Source: Colwellia sp. C2M11 (GTDB lineage: Bacteria; Pseudomonadota; Gammaproteobacteria; Enterobacterales; Alteromonadaceae). From it: a DNA stretch of 64,000 nucleotides. The position numbers and the translations under genes are program-made. The notes beneath the pieces were generated by a model. The model was not told the origin of the DNA, made no database searches, and saw only the letters and a list, made by a program, of their open reading frames with translations. The DNA lies in assembly GCF_018860915.1 (NCBI RefSeq), contig NZ_JAHKQD010000004.1, positions 1 through 64,000 of the forward strand. The letters are read 5' to 3'. Below, one piece after another: positions 45,924 to 56,249 of this stretch (within the stretch, counting starts at the first letter, position 1; each line of letters starts with the position of its first letter).

Positions 45924-45943
45924 GATTTAAAATATTTTAAATC
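45924..45943. repeat. 20-bp AT palindrome
   Basis: GATTTAAAATATTTTAAATC is a perfect palindrome in the alaS-dinB gap. It may form a hairpin or bind a protein. No T-run follows. Confidence 0.55.
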
Positions 45944-46126
45944 GAGTTCAGATTAAGTATTCCCTTAAGATCGTATATTGATAACGACAATTTCCACTTA
46001 CGTGTTTAATAGCCTTTTATAGAATATGGATATAACACTCGTTTAACTTATTTTAATTGAAATACTAAATGCGTTCGGCAAAGTAAGCTCAGTTCAGTAA
46101 TCTAATATTATTTTTAGTTTTATTGG

Positions 46127-47185
46127 TTAAAGCAAAGATAATTGTTTACATTGAGTATTCTTTTCAATGCTTGGCTCAGCAAAACCTAAAGTTAAGCCGA
46201 CAAGACGTATACCTCGTCCTTTTGAACGCTCATGTGCTTTAAGTAATAAACGATGAAAAGTATTTTCTTCTGCAGCTAAGCTTTGTTGCTCAACTGTAGT
46301 TTGATTAAAGTCATTGAACTTTAACTTAATACCTTGGCGCACAATTTGTCTGCCTTCAACTTTTGCTAATCGCTCTACTAATTTGGGGTATAGTTTTTCA
46401 ATCACCCGTAAACATTCGGCTTCACTATAAACATCTGTCATTAAGGTTGTTTCTATTGCTAACGATTTTCGCTGCCGACTTACTTCTAATTCTCTGTTAT
46501 CGATACCGTGCGATTTTTGATACAAGCTAGTTGCAAATTTACCGACTATAGTCGCGAGATGGTTGATAGAAGAAGCTCTAACGTCGGCACAAGTAGTAAA
46601 ACCAAATGATTGTAATTTTTGAAAAGTTTTAGGCCCTATCCCTGGAATTTTTTTCAGAGATAATTGCTCAACAAATTGACTAACTTGATCAGGTGGAACA
46701 ACGCACTGACCATTTGGCTTATTTTCATCGCTCGCTATTTTCGCGATAAACTTATTAGGCGCGACACCTGCTGAAGCTGTAAGGTTTAGCTCATTATATA
46801 TATCACTGCGAATTTTTTCCGCAATAAGCGTTGCACTGCCATGACATTGTACTGAATCAGTTACATCGAGAAAGGCTTCATCAAGTGATAAGGGTTCAAT
46901 CAGATGGGTATAACGAGAAAAAATCTCTCTTATATGAGCAGAAACTTCTTTATAAACAGACATGCGCCCATGCACAATAGTTAATTCAGGACAGAGTAAT
47001 TTTGCTTTACTCGCTGGCATAGCAGAACGTACACCATATTTTCGTGCTTGATAATTACAAGTGCAAAGAACACTACGAGGCCCATCACCACCAACCGCTA
47101 ATGGTATATCACGGTATTTGGGAAAGTCTCGCATTTCTACGGCTGCATAGAAACAGTCCATGTCTATATGAATTATTTTTCTCAT
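46127..47185 (-). CDS. dinB: DNA polymerase IV (Y family)
   Basis: Pol IV copies past damaged bases. The 352-residue protein has the Y-family motifs: RKIIHIDMDCFYAAVEMRD with the first metal-binding aspartates, YSLDEAFLDVTD-like SLDEAFLDVTD with the second, and the thumb KFIAKIASDENKPNGQ. The little-finger domain is at about 240-340. A LexA box lies between the gene and hemH, so it is SOS-controlled. Its C-terminal beta-clamp peptide is near CKQLSLL. Confidence 0.95.
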   Translation of the reverse strand: MRKIIHIDMDCFYAAVEMRDFPKYRDIPLAVGGDGPRSVLCTCNYQARKYGVRSAMPASKAKLLCPELTIVHGRMSVYKEVSAHIREIFSRYTHLIEPLSLDEAFLDVTDSVQCHGSATLIAEKIRSDIYNELNLTASAGVAPNKFIAKIASDENKPNGQCVVPPDQVSQFVEQLSLKKIPGIGPKTFQKLQSFGFTTCADVRASSINHLATIVGKFATSLYQKSHGIDNRELEVSRQRKSLAIETTLMTDVYSEAECLRVIEKLYPKLVERLAKVEGRQIVRQGIKLKFNDFNQTTVEQQSLAAEENTFHRLLLKAHERSKGRGIRLVGLTLGFAEPSIEKNTQCKQLSLL

Positions 47186-47195
47186 ACAGATATAT

Positions 47196-47215
47196 TACTG
47201 AGTTTTTATACAGTG
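47196..47215 (-). promoter_or_regulatory. LexA box of dinB
   Basis: The minus strand carries ACTGTATAAAAACTCAGT, which fits the CTG-N10-CAG form of LexA sites (TACTGTATATATATACAGTA). It is 10-12 nt before the dinB ATG, in the 34-nt gap after hemH. Confidence 0.85.
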
Positions 47216-47219
47216 TCAA

Positions 47220-48314
47220 TTATTCAGTTAGCTTTGAAGCATTAAGCTTCGGTGCTAAAATATTTACAATAGCTTGAATATGATCATCTCGATCATTTAG
47301 CGCTGCTATATAATGGTATTCCTCACCACCAGCCTCGATAAAAATGTCTCGATTTTCATGCTCAAGCTCTTCTAGTGTTTCTAAACAATCAGCGCTAAAC
47401 GCAGGACTAATAATAGCAACATGTTTATGACCTGCTTGAGCTAAACTTTCGAGTGTTTCGTCGGTATATGGCTGTAACCATTGTGCTTTACCAAAACGTG
47501 ATTGAAAAGTCATCACGAAAGAATCATCTGTTAAGTTTAACTTTTCGCTTAATAAGTTATTGTCTGAGCGACTTAATAATTCTTTCATTAGTAGGTCTGT
47601 TGTTATTTTACAAAAATCATAATAAGGGTCGCCCCATTGGTAAAATAACTCAGGCATACCGTGATAGGAAAGTACTAATTTATCGGGTGTACCATGTTCA
47701 TTTAAGTGCTCTATTACCGTATTGGCTAGTGCATTAATATAAAATTTATTATTATGATAACTATTAATAAAGCTAATGTTAGGCACATAACGCCATTTTC
47801 TTAGCTCTTTACTAACCGCATCAAAAGTAGAAGCTGTCGTTGGTCCTGCATATTGTGGATAAAGCGGTAACACAACAATATTATCGACATCTGCCTGCTG
47901 AAATTTTTGTAATACACTGGGTATTGAAGGTTCGCCATAACGCATGGCAATATCGACAATAACATCCTGTCCGTACTTTTCTTGCAGTTGTATTGCTACT
48001 TTTTGTTGCTGAGCTCTACTAATAACAAGTAAAGGTGCGCCCTGCTCTGTCCATACAGTTTGATAGAGCTTTGCAGATTTTTTTGGGCGTATACGTAAGA
48101 TAATACCATGCAGTATTATCAACCAAATAAGACGCGGAATTTCAACAACTCTGGGATCAGACAGAAATTCACGTAAATATTTACGCACTGCACCCGTAGT
48201 TGGTGCAGCTGGTGATCCTAAATTAGTTAGTAAAACTCCTGTTTTAAAAACCTTTTCACTCTTGTCATTATTGTTAGCAACGTTATTCTTATGAGCTGTA
48301 AAACGTGATTTCAT
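47220..48314 (-). CDS. hemH: ferrochelatase
   Basis: HemH inserts ferrous iron into protoporphyrin IX. The 364-residue protein has TGVLLTNLGSPAAPTTGAVR, the catalytic-loop histidine in LSYHGMPELF, and the C-terminal ISPAFSADCLETLEELEHEN. The first 20 residues are a polar extension. It lies between dinB and ccmI, so heme synthesis and heme attachment to cytochrome c are side by side. It is 20 nt past the ccmI stop and may be read with it. Confidence 0.95.
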   Translation of the reverse strand: MKSRFTAHKNNVANNNDKSEKVFKTGVLLTNLGSPAAPTTGAVRKYLREFLSDPRVVEIPRLIWLIILHGIILRIRPKKSAKLYQTVWTEQGAPLLVISRAQQQKVAIQLQEKYGQDVIVDIAMRYGEPSIPSVLQKFQQADVDNIVVLPLYPQYAGPTTASTFDAVSKELRKWRYVPNISFINSYHNNKFYINALANTVIEHLNEHGTPDKLVLSYHGMPELFYQWGDPYYDFCKITTDLLMKELLSRSDNNLLSEKLNLTDDSFVMTFQSRFGKAQWLQPYTDETLESLAQAGHKHVAIISPAFSADCLETLEELEHENRDIFIEAGGEEYHYIAALNDRDDHIQAIVNILAPKLNASKLTE

Positions 48315-48334
48315 TTTAATCTTATTTAATTTTG

Positions 48335-49597
48335 CTATTCAACAAGGCTATCAATAACAATATCGATAGTCTCCGTTTTATCAACCGGTATATTCTGAAC
48401 TTCAGCTTTAAAGTCGCCTGGTTTAATACCTGCGCCACCATCTTTAGAAACGATAGCGTATATATTCACTGTGCTCACACTACTTAAATTGCTCTGTGGA
48501 GACATTGCAGTGCTATTATTTAATACTACGTTTTTAGGCAGGTCACTGGCCATTAATTTTATTGCCGCTAATGGCATACGTTGGCCATCAGTTGGGATCG
48601 CATAAACAAATACAACCTTATCTTCACCGTTTGCTAATTGCGCCATAATGTCGTCAGATAAACTCACACTAAGGTTAAGCTGTGGACCATCAATAGCTGC
48701 CGTTGATGGTGTTTGATTTACTTCGCTTCCAAGGCGTCTTTTCGCTTCGTTTACCGCTTCTTTTAAAGCTTCAATATTCACGCTTTGTCTATTGTCATCA
48801 ATAATTCGTTGCCAGTATTCAATCGCTTTAGCATATTCTTGCGAAATAAAATTATGCATACCTAATAAAATGTTGGTTGACGGATCATTATTATCTAACG
48901 CTAAAGCTTTATCAATTAGGGTTTGTACTTGTCCATCTATTTGCTGGTTATTGCGATAATAGGTTGCCTGGGCAATTGCGCCAAATAAGTCGGCATGCTC
49001 ACCTTCAATTCGAATGACTTCTTCAAATGCATGTATAGCAAGATCAAACTCACCGACACCAACGAAAGCTTGACCTAAATCATACCAAGCCTTGCTATCA
49101 TCTGAATTAGTATCTATTTTTTGCTGTAAACCTTTTATGTAAGCCAACATTTCTTCTTGTTGTGCTTCTGAAGATTGTAGCCCTTCTTGATTAGTAGTTG
49201 ATGCCATTGGAGTAGCAATAATCGTATCCAACGTGCCTTGCTTTAAATAGATAGCAACAGAAAAAGAAACAACAAATAAAGACAAAAAAATCGGCCATAA
49301 AACACTAAAATGATTAGTGTTTTTCACCTTGTTTTTTTCCTTTTCTGTCGTTGTTACATCTTGCAATAAACTATTATCTAATTCTGCTAACAAATATTGG
49401 TAGCTTTCTTCATCAATAGCACCATCGCTATAATCTTTTTCAATTTCAGTTTTATGTTCTTTATAAAGCACAACGTTAGTTTCATCACGTAAACCTTGCT
49501 TGCTTTGATTATTTTCTTTTGCCTTTTTAAAGAATGGCACCCAAACAATTAATAAAAGTAAGGCAATAAAGATAAAGGCTATTAATACTATTTCCAT
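48335..49597 (-). CDS. ccmI: cytochrome c maturation protein CcmI
   Basis: CcmI binds apocytochrome c and hands it to CcmF/H. The 420-residue protein has a membrane helix at each end of the N-terminal part (about 2-22 and 100-118), with a cytoplasmic loop holding the LxxL-type coiled region between, then TPR repeats (about 145-265: AWYDLGQAFVGVGEFDLAIH) and a C-terminal periplasmic domain. Length and layout fit the two-domain CcmI. It is last in ccmFGHI. Confidence 0.9.
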   Translation of the reverse strand: MEIVLIAFIFIALLLLIVWVPFFKKAKENNQSKQGLRDETNVVLYKEHKTEIEKDYSDGAIDEESYQYLLAELDNSLLQDVTTTEKEKNKVKNTNHFSVLWPIFLSLFVVSFSVAIYLKQGTLDTIIATPMASTTNQEGLQSSEAQQEEMLAYIKGLQQKIDTNSDDSKAWYDLGQAFVGVGEFDLAIHAFEEVIRIEGEHADLFGAIAQATYYRNNQQIDGQVQTLIDKALALDNNDPSTNILLGMHNFISQEYAKAIEYWQRIIDDNRQSVNIEALKEAVNEAKRRLGSEVNQTPSTAAIDGPQLNLSVSLSDDIMAQLANGEDKVVFVYAIPTDGQRMPLAAIKLMASDLPKNVVLNNSTAMSPQSNLSSVSTVNIYAIVSKDGGAGIKPGDFKAEVQNIPVDKTETIDIVIDSLVE

Positions 49598-49606
49598 AAC
49601 GGTTGA

Positions 49607-50140
49607 CTACTCTTTCTCTTGTTTAGTTTCGTTTGGGCTAGCCTTATTAGAGGCTGCTACATTACTGTCGCGTTGTAATAATTGATTTAGCTTTTCTTGT
49701 TGTTTGTTATCTAATGCTAAACTTTCTTTTGTCGCTGGTTTTTTTCTAACAATAATAATAACAACGATAATACCTATTAAAATTAATAATGCAGGACCAA
49801 ACCAAAGAATATAAGTAAGGCTTGTTACGCGAGGTCTATATAATACAAATTCTCCATAACTACTCACCATAATATTAACAATTTCAATATCCGCCTTGCC
49901 TTCAACAAGTAAATTATAAAGCTCTAATCGCATTGCCGAAGCAACAGTAGAGTTAGAATCAGCTAGGTTTTGATTTTGACATTTAGGGCAACGTAATTCT
50001 CGACTCAATGCCTGAAAACGAACTTTGGTTACTTCATCTTTAAATTGAAAGGTTTCTACTGGTGCAGCATGTACAGTACTAACCATAAAAGTACTAGTAG
50101 CTAACATTGCAAGAAAAAATAAAAATCTACTTAACATCAT
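49607..50140 (-). CDS. ccmH: cytochrome c maturation protein CcmH
   Basis: CcmH is a thiol oxidoreductase that keeps the apocytochrome cysteines reduced. The 177-residue precursor has a signal peptide (about 1-26), the conserved motif LRCPKCQNQNLADSNS with C51 and C54, and a C-terminal membrane helix (about 103-127). It overlaps ccmG by one base and precedes ccmI by 9 nt. Confidence 0.94.
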   Translation of the reverse strand: MMLSRFLFFLAMLATSTFMVSTVHAAPVETFQFKDEVTKVRFQALSRELRCPKCQNQNLADSNSTVASAMRLELYNLLVEGKADIEIVNIMVSSYGEFVLYRPRVTSLTYILWFGPALLILIGIIVVIIIVRKKPATKESLALDNKQQEKLNQLLQRDSNVAASNKASPNETKQEKE

Positions 50141-50688
50141 TATTTACCCGCTTGCTTTTCAGCAATAATTTGATTAATTAATGGCTCAAATTCTTTACGC
50201 CAGACGCGAAGATCTAAAGCACCGGCAAAACGTTTTCGAATAATGCCATGATGATCAATCACAAAGGTCTCTGGTGCGCCAAAAACACCTAGCTTTACAC
50301 CAAGTAATCCATCTTTATCAAAAATAGAAAAAACATAAGGGTCTTCGTAATGCGTTAACCACTCATTAGCCGCTACCAATTCATCTTTATAATTTATGCC
50401 ATAAAGCTTGAATTGCGGATCTTTAGACAGCTCAAATAAATAAGGGTGTTCATATTTACAGGTTGGACACCAAGTTGCCCACACATTTAATAAAACAATA
50501 TCACCTTTTAAGTCTGCCTTAGTAACGGTGCCATTAGGGTTAGCCAAGGTCGGTAACGCAAAATTAGGCATGGGATTACCCACTAATGCTGATGGCATTT
50601 CAGCAGGGTTTAAGGATAAGCCTCGATAAAGTACGACACCCAATGCAATTACTAATATAAGTGGTAGAAAGCGGATAATTTTATTCAT
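50140..50688 (-). CDS. ccmG: thiol:disulfide interchange protein CcmG (DsbE)
   Basis: CcmG is a membrane-anchored thioredoxin that helps reduce apocytochrome c. The 182-residue protein has an N-terminal membrane helix (about 6-24), then the thioredoxin fold with active site WATWCPTCKYEHP (C74, C77) and GAPETFVIDHHGII with the cis-proline region. It starts directly after the ccmF stop. Confidence 0.95.
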   Translation of the reverse strand: MNKIIRFLPLILVIALGVVLYRGLSLNPAEMPSALVGNPMPNFALPTLANPNGTVTKADLKGDIVLLNVWATWCPTCKYEHPYLFELSKDPQFKLYGINYKDELVAANEWLTHYEDPYVFSIFDKDGLLGVKLGVFGAPETFVIDHHGIIRKRFAGALDLRVWRKEFEPLINQIIAEKQAGK

Positions 50689-52722
50689 TTAAGCATTCTC
50701 CGATGCAGCTTTAATACTTGGCTTTACATCAGCCGCTGCATTTTTTGGGTTATCACGGCTATTATTCAAAGCATTTTTTCTTACCTGGCTTTTCACTCTG
50801 TAGCGTTTATCCATCATGGCTAAAATACCACCAATCGCCATAAATATCGCGCCTAGCCAAATCCAGCGAACAAATGGTTTATAATGAACTCGAATAGCCC
50901 ATGCTCCAGCATCTAGAGGGTCACCTAAAGCGACATAAATATCTCTAAATAAACCACCATCAATACCAGCTTCTGTCATCCCCATTGTTTGTACTCGATA
51001 AGTTCGACGTTCAGGTTTCAATAAAGCAACAAAGTTATCACCATCATAAACATTAATTTGACCTTGCTCAGCAATATAATTTGGTCCTTCTACATGCTTA
51101 ATACCATTAAATTCAATATGATAACCTGCTATCTCTACTTTTTCATGTAATTGCATTTTAACATTGGTTTCACTTTCATAACTCGATACTAACGTAACAC
51201 CAACAATAGTTACCGCAATTCCTGCATGTGCTACTGTCATGCCCCATTGCCCTAAACTTAACTTTGCTCTAAGTTTATATTGATTGATTAAATCCTTAAC
51301 TACCACAAGGAAAACCCATGCAGCTAATGTCATGCCCATAGCAACCAATGCATCAAATTCACCGCCATAAATAACAGGGAATAATAAACCAAATGCAATA
51401 CTAAATACTGAAGGTTTAATTAGCTGCTTACGTAATTCTCCTTTTTTAGCCTTCTTCCATCGAATGAGGGGACCAATTCCCATAATGATAAATAATAAGC
51501 TCATAATTGGCACAAAAACCGCATTAAAATACGGAGGCCCTACCGAAATTTTTCCGTAACCCAAGGCATCAACTAGCAAAGGGTATAATGTACCTAATAA
51601 TACCGTTGTGGCAGAAACAACTAAAATAACATTACATAACAATAATGCGGTTTCACGTGAGTAAAGTGCAAAACGACTAAAACTTGCAACATTGCTTGCA
51701 CGGAATGCATATAAAGTTAATGAGCCACCAACAGCAATAGCTAATAGCACTAAAATAAACACACCACGAGATGGATCAGCAGCAAAAGAATGTACCGAAG
51801 TTATAACACCTGAACGTACTAAAAACGTTCCTAATAAACTTAAACTAAAAGTAAAAATTGCCAGCAAAATAGTCCAATTTCTGAAGGTACCTCGTTTTTC
51901 AGTTACTGCTAAGGAATGAATCAACGCCGTCCCCACTAACCATGGCATGAAAGAAGCATTTTCAACAGGATCCCAAAACCACCAACCTCCCCAGCCAAGC
52001 TCGTAATATGCCCACCAACTACCTAATGCAATACCTAATGTTAAGAATACCCAAGCACCAATAGTCCAAGGACGCGACCACCGAGCCCAAGCGGCATCCA
52101 TTTTACCCGACATTAGTGCCGCGACGGCAAAAGCAAAAGCAACAGCAAATCCCACATAACCTAAATACAGCAAGGGTGGATGAACAATTAAACCAACATC
52201 TTGTAGTAATGGGTTTAAATCGCGACCTTCAAGTGGGACATTTGGCCAAAGACGTTCAAAAGGGTTAGAAGTTAGTAATGTGAATGCAATAAAACCGACG
52301 GAGACCATGCCCATTACAGAAAGTACACGGGCAATAAATTCTTGTTCAACATTTTTTGAAAATTGAGCTACTGCCATAGTCCATGCGGTTAAAGAAAAAA
52401 CCCAAAGAAGTAATGAACCTTCATGTCCGCCCCACACTGCACTTATTTTAAAGTAATAGGGCAAATGCGTATTTGAGTGGTTTGCAATATATTTAATAGA
52501 AAAGTCATCAACAACAAAGCTATAAGCTAAAATCACAATACTAATTGCGGTAAAAATAAACATACCAAAGGTAAGTGGTTTAGCATAATTCATTAACTTA
52601 TGTTGGGTACTGTAGACACCAATCAATGGAACAATACTTAAGCATAATGAAAAAGCAAAGGCTATAACCAAAGCGATATGACCTAATTCAGGTATCAGCT
52701 CAGGTAAAATTTGGGGATTCAT
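50689..52722 (-). CDS. ccmF: cytochrome c heme lyase subunit CcmF
   Basis: CcmF attaches heme from CcmE to apocytochrome c. The 677-residue membrane protein has about 15 membrane segments, the WWD motif WGGWWFWDPVENASFMPW (244-261), and conserved heme-ligand histidines (HPPLLYLGYVG, VWGGHEGS). The length is normal. It is first of ccmFGHI and divergent from ccmA. Confidence 0.96.
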   Translation of the reverse strand: MNPQILPELIPELGHIALVIAFAFSLCLSIVPLIGVYSTQHKLMNYAKPLTFGMFIFTAISIVILAYSFVVDDFSIKYIANHSNTHLPYYFKISAVWGGHEGSLLLWVFSLTAWTMAVAQFSKNVEQEFIARVLSVMGMVSVGFIAFTLLTSNPFERLWPNVPLEGRDLNPLLQDVGLIVHPPLLYLGYVGFAVAFAFAVAALMSGKMDAAWARWSRPWTIGAWVFLTLGIALGSWWAYYELGWGGWWFWDPVENASFMPWLVGTALIHSLAVTEKRGTFRNWTILLAIFTFSLSLLGTFLVRSGVITSVHSFAADPSRGVFILVLLAIAVGGSLTLYAFRASNVASFSRFALYSRETALLLCNVILVVSATTVLLGTLYPLLVDALGYGKISVGPPYFNAVFVPIMSLLFIIMGIGPLIRWKKAKKGELRKQLIKPSVFSIAFGLLFPVIYGGEFDALVAMGMTLAAWVFLVVVKDLINQYKLRAKLSLGQWGMTVAHAGIAVTIVGVTLVSSYESETNVKMQLHEKVEIAGYHIEFNGIKHVEGPNYIAEQGQINVYDGDNFVALLKPERRTYRVQTMGMTEAGIDGGLFRDIYVALGDPLDAGAWAIRVHYKPFVRWIWLGAIFMAIGGILAMMDKRYRVKSQVRKNALNNSRDNPKNAAADVKPSIKAASENA

Positions 52723-53079
52723 TTATTTCTCCGTATACACATAATTATTATTATTTGGGCTCAAGCATAAATAATAAAAAAGTACTAACTCATAATAGTT
52801 GCGCAATTCTAGCACACTTTTATCAAGGAAAAGATCAAATGCTTTACCCAAAATGATTTGATAATTGTTTCTTAATGTTACAAATTATCAAGTAACTATG
52901 TTTGCTAATTCTAACTATTGCTATGGTATGATATATCCAATGGACATAATAATAATCTAATTCAAAATGAACTACGAAACAGCAATCATCAAGTAAACTT
53001 TGCAAGTAAATGAAGTAGTACTGTAAATTGCTAAACTAAGTTATTAAATTAATTTATTAAATAATAGAGAAACCTCACT
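52723..53079. other. divergent ccmF/ccmA control region
   Basis: 357 nt between the two ccm operons. It contains the inverted repeat TTGATAATT/AATTATCAA at 52858-52891, a candidate site for a regulator acting on both. I cannot mark the promoters with confidence. Confidence 0.45.
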
Positions 53080-53745
53080 TTGTCAGAACATCAAACTAAC
53101 ACCAGCAATACCTCTTTACTTAGCGCAATAAGTTTAACTTGTATTCGCGAAGATCGTTTGTTGTTTGATCAACTAAATATTAAAATAAACGCTGGTGACA
53201 TAGTACAAGTTGAGGGGCCTAATGGCTCAGGAAAAACCAGCTTACTCCGTATTTTAGCTGGCTTATCCCAACCTTATGAAGGCGATATTTATTTTAAAAA
53301 TAAATTAATAAATCACTCAAACGAAGAATTTCATCAAGCGTTACTTTACTTAGGCCATCTGCCAGGTGTGAAAGGTGAAATGAATGCACAAGAAAACTTA
53401 GCATTCAACCTTAACTTGCATGGTTTACACTGTGATGACACATCGATAAAGCAAACATTAGCTAAGGTAAACTTAACAGGTTTTGAAGATAGTTTAGCTG
53501 CTCATTTAAGTGCAGGACAACACAGAAGAATATCATTAGCTCGCTTATATCAATCAACCGCTCGCATTTGGATTTTAGATGAGCCTTTCACAGCGATAGA
53601 TAAGCAAGGTGTGTACGATTTAGAACAATTATTTAAAGCTCATATTAATCAAGGTGGTTGTATTGTTTTGACGACACATCAGGATTTACTGACATTCGAG
53701 CCATCCTCAATAAAAAAAATAACCTTAGACTACATAGTTGAGTAA
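53080..53745 (+). CDS. ccmA: heme exporter ATP-binding protein CcmA
   Basis: CcmA is the ATPase of the CcmABCD complex that releases heme-loaded CcmE. The 221-residue protein starts at TTG with a GAGA site upstream. It has Walker A GPNGSGKT (46-53), signature [14 protein letters not shown], and Walker [13 protein letters not shown]. It is followed by ccmB after 55 nt. Confidence 0.94.
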   Translation: MSEHQTNTSNTSLLSAISLTCIREDRLLFDQLNIKINAGDIVQVEGPNGSGKTSLLRILAGLSQPYEGDIYFKNKLINHSNEEFHQALLYLGHLPGVKGEMNAQENLAFNLNLHGLHCDDTSIKQTLAKVNLTGFEDSLAAHLSAGQHRRISLARLYQSTARIWILDEPFTAIDKQGVYDLEQLFKAHINQGGCIVLTTHQDLLTFEPSSIKKITLDYIVE

Positions 53746-53800
53746 TAATAAATGTACCGCACTCAAAGCCAAATAAATCAAGATAAAAATAGAGGACAGC

Positions 53801-54490
53801 ATGGCTGCAGCTAATTTGTCATATCGTGCTGTTTTTTCGCTCGTACTTAAACGTGATCTAACTATTGCTATGCGCCATAAAGATGACATTATTAATCCAC
53901 TTTTATTTTTTGTTATTGTCATCACCTTATTTCCATTAGGGATTGGGCCAGAAGCGCAAACTTTAAGTCGTATAGCGCCAGGCATTATTTGGGTAGCCGC
54001 GCTATTATCAACTTTATTATCACTCGATAGATTATTTAAATCGGATTATGAAGATGGTTCACTAGAGCAAATGTTATTGAGCCCTCAACCTATCTTTGTT
54101 TTAGTACTTGCAAAAATTGTAGCTCACTGGCTAATAACGGGGCTTCCATTGATTTTAATTGCACCTTTGCTTGCTATACTTTTACATTTAAATGAACAAA
54201 GTTATAGCGCGTTAATGCTAACGTTATTATTAGGAACACCGGTATTAAGTTTGCTTGGCGCAATAGGCGTAGCCTTAACTGTCGGCATTAAAAAAGGTGG
54301 CGTACTACTGAGTTTACTCGTACTGCCCTTGTATATTCCCGTTTTAATATTTGCAACAAGCGCTATTGATACCGCAGCGCTTGGCTTACCTTACAGCGGA
54401 CAACTTGCTATAATTGCAGCATTATTTTTTGGCTCTCTAACACTGGCGCCTTTTGCTGTTAGCGCTGCATTAAAAGTAAGTACTAATTAA
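53801..54490 (+). CDS. ccmB: heme exporter permease CcmB
   Basis: CcmB is the membrane subunit working with CcmA. The 229-residue protein has six membrane segments, the LKRDLTIAMRHKDDIINPLL start, and the conserved LSLDRLFKSDYEDGSLEQML loop that contacts the ATPase. RBS GAGGA is just upstream. Length is typical. Confidence 0.95.
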   Translation: MAAANLSYRAVFSLVLKRDLTIAMRHKDDIINPLLFFVIVITLFPLGIGPEAQTLSRIAPGIIWVAALLSTLLSLDRLFKSDYEDGSLEQMLLSPQPIFVLVLAKIVAHWLITGLPLILIAPLLAILLHLNEQSYSALMLTLLLGTPVLSLLGAIGVALTVGIKKGGVLLSLLVLPLYIPVLIFATSAIDTAALGLPYSGQLAIIAALFFGSLTLAPFAVSAALKVSTN

Positions 54491-54616
54491 CATAAAGCTC
54501 GATTGATTAAGTCCCTGATAAAAATTCAGGATAACGGTATTTGTCCTAATAACCGAATGCTTATTCATAAGAGTAAATAACTATAATAGTTTTAGTAAAA
54601 AGAGAAGAGCATACTT

Positions 54617-55384
54617 ATGTGGAAATGGTTACATCCCTACGCTAACCCAGAAGTGAGTTATCACTTAACTGGAAGGATTATTCCTTGGTTTAGCGCATTA
54701 ACAATCTTGTTTTTATCTATTGGTCTTATTTGGGCATTAGCTTTTGCGCCCGCTGATTATCAACAAGGTGACAGTTTTCGTATTTTTTATATACATGTAC
54801 CTGCTGCTTCATTGTCAATGGGCATTTATTTAGGCATGGCAATAGCAGCTTTCACCTCTTTAGTATGGCAATTTAAATTAGCCGATGCATCGGCTGCGGC
54901 CATGGCTCCTGTTGGTGCTATATTCACGGCTATTGCGTTAATTACCGGCTCAGCTTGGGGGAAACCTATGTGGGGAACTTGGTGGATATGGGATGCTCGA
55001 TTGACCTCTGAACTTATTTTGTTGTTTCTATATTTAGGTGTTATTGCGCTACATAATGCTTTTGAAGATAAAGCTTTAGCAGGAAAAGCGGCTGGTATTT
55101 TAACGCTTGTCGGTGTGATCAACTTACCTATCATAAAGTACTCAGTAGAATGGTGGAATACTTTACATCAAGGCTCAACAGTCAGCAATTTGGGCAAACC
55201 ATCGATGTCTGTTGAAATGCTTTGGCCTTTTGTATTCTGCTTCCTAGGTTTCGCTTTACTAGTTGGGACAATTGTTTGTATACGTTTTCGTAGTGAAATT
55301 TTAATTCGTAATAGTATAAGGCCTTGGGTAAAAGCATTAGCTTTAGAAAAGAGCCTTTCCAATAACGCTTTGGAGAATAAATAA
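54617..55384 (+). CDS. ccmC: heme exporter protein CcmC
   Basis: CcmC passes heme to CcmE. The 255-residue protein has six membrane segments, the WWD motif WGTWWIWDARLTS (about 119-131) and two heme-ligand histidines (H60 in YIHVPAASLS, and the one in WNTLHQGST). It overlaps ccmD by one base. A 126-nt gap separates it from ccmB. Confidence 0.96.
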   Translation: MWKWLHPYANPEVSYHLTGRIIPWFSALTILFLSIGLIWALAFAPADYQQGDSFRIFYIHVPAASLSMGIYLGMAIAAFTSLVWQFKLADASAAAMAPVGAIFTAIALITGSAWGKPMWGTWWIWDARLTSELILLFLYLGVIALHNAFEDKALAGKAAGILTLVGVINLPIIKYSVEWWNTLHQGSTVSNLGKPSMSVEMLWPFVFCFLGFALLVGTIVCIRFRSEILIRNSIRPWVKALALEKSLSNNALENK

Positions 55385-55617
55385 TGCAATTTGACAGTTT
55401 TAGTGCTTTTTTAGATATGGGTGGCTATGGCTTTTATGTGTGGTTATCTTTTGGTATCTCAACGGCCCTCATCTTAGCACTTATTTTTAACTCCATTTAC
55501 GCCCATAAACAAGTTATTAAAAATATTGCTATTCGCCAGCAAAGAGAAAATAAATTACGCGAATTACGTTCACAACGTAATAAAACTCAAACTAACACAC
55601 CTAAAGAGGTTATATAA
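55384..55617 (+). CDS. ccmD: heme exporter protein CcmD
   Basis: CcmD is a small membrane subunit needed to release CcmE. The 77-residue protein has the typical [20 protein letters not shown] helix and a basic cytoplasmic tail. It overlaps ccmC and ccmE by one base each. Confidence 0.93.
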   Translation: MQFDSFSAFLDMGGYGFYVWLSFGISTALILALIFNSIYAHKQVIKNIAIRQQRENKLRELRSQRNKTQTNTPKEVI

Positions 55618-56141
55618 TGCACCCCCGCCGTAAAAAACGTTTAACAATAGTTGCCTCAATATTAATCGGTATTTCCTTTGTCGCCGGACTGGTACTTTAT
55701 GCTTTAAGTCAAAATATTGATTTATTTTATACACCATCAGAAATAACTCTGGGTAAAGACGGCTCTGGTGCTACTCCAGAAATTGGTCAGCGTATTCGTA
55801 TTGGTGGTTTGGTTGTACCTGGTTCAGTTAAACGTGATCCAGATAACCTGAAAGTTACTTTTAAGCTTTCAGATATGAAAATGCCAATTACCTTTGATGA
55901 AAATGATTTAATGATCTCAGTTTATTACGAAGGAATTCTGCCAGACTTATTCCGTGAAGGGCAAGGAATTGTTGCCAATGGAACATTAGTATTAGGAAGC
56001 TCTGGAGAATTACATATTGAAGCAAGTGAAGTGCTAGCTAAGCATGATGAAAACTATATGCCGACAGAGCTTGCCGATGCTGCTGGTAAAGATTATAAAA
56101 AGCTAGAATATACCAATAAACAGTTAGAGAATAAAAATTAA
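55617..56141 (+). CDS. ccmE: heme chaperone CcmE
   Basis: CcmE carries heme covalently on a histidine before passing it to CcmF. The 174-residue protein has a basic N-terminus, one membrane helix (about 9-29) and a periplasmic beta barrel with [20 protein letters not shown], then the heme-binding histidine H143 in AKHDENYMP. It is last in ccmABCDE. Confidence 0.97.
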   Translation: MHPRRKKRLTIVASILIGISFVAGLVLYALSQNIDLFYTPSEITLGKDGSGATPEIGQRIRIGGLVVPGSVKRDPDNLKVTFKLSDMKMPITFDENDLMISVYYEGILPDLFREGQGIVANGTLVLGSSGELHIEASEVLAKHDENYMPTELADAAGKDYKKLEYTNKQLENKN

Positions 56142-56249
56142 CCACTCTCAAGTAGCGAAGTCGATTAGGAGAACACACTATTTGTTGTTCTCCTTACCTC
56201 ACAGCCACTGAATTAATACACTACCGTCCTTAAAATCACTTAAGTTAAT

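Larger units (their letters stand above)
45458..46126. other. alaS-dinB intergenic region
   Basis: 669 nt. It holds the recX remnant (about 45564-45725), a block at about 45762-45818 also found downstream of alaS, and a perfect 20-bp AT palindrome at 45924-45943. No intact gene is seen. Confidence 0.55.
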
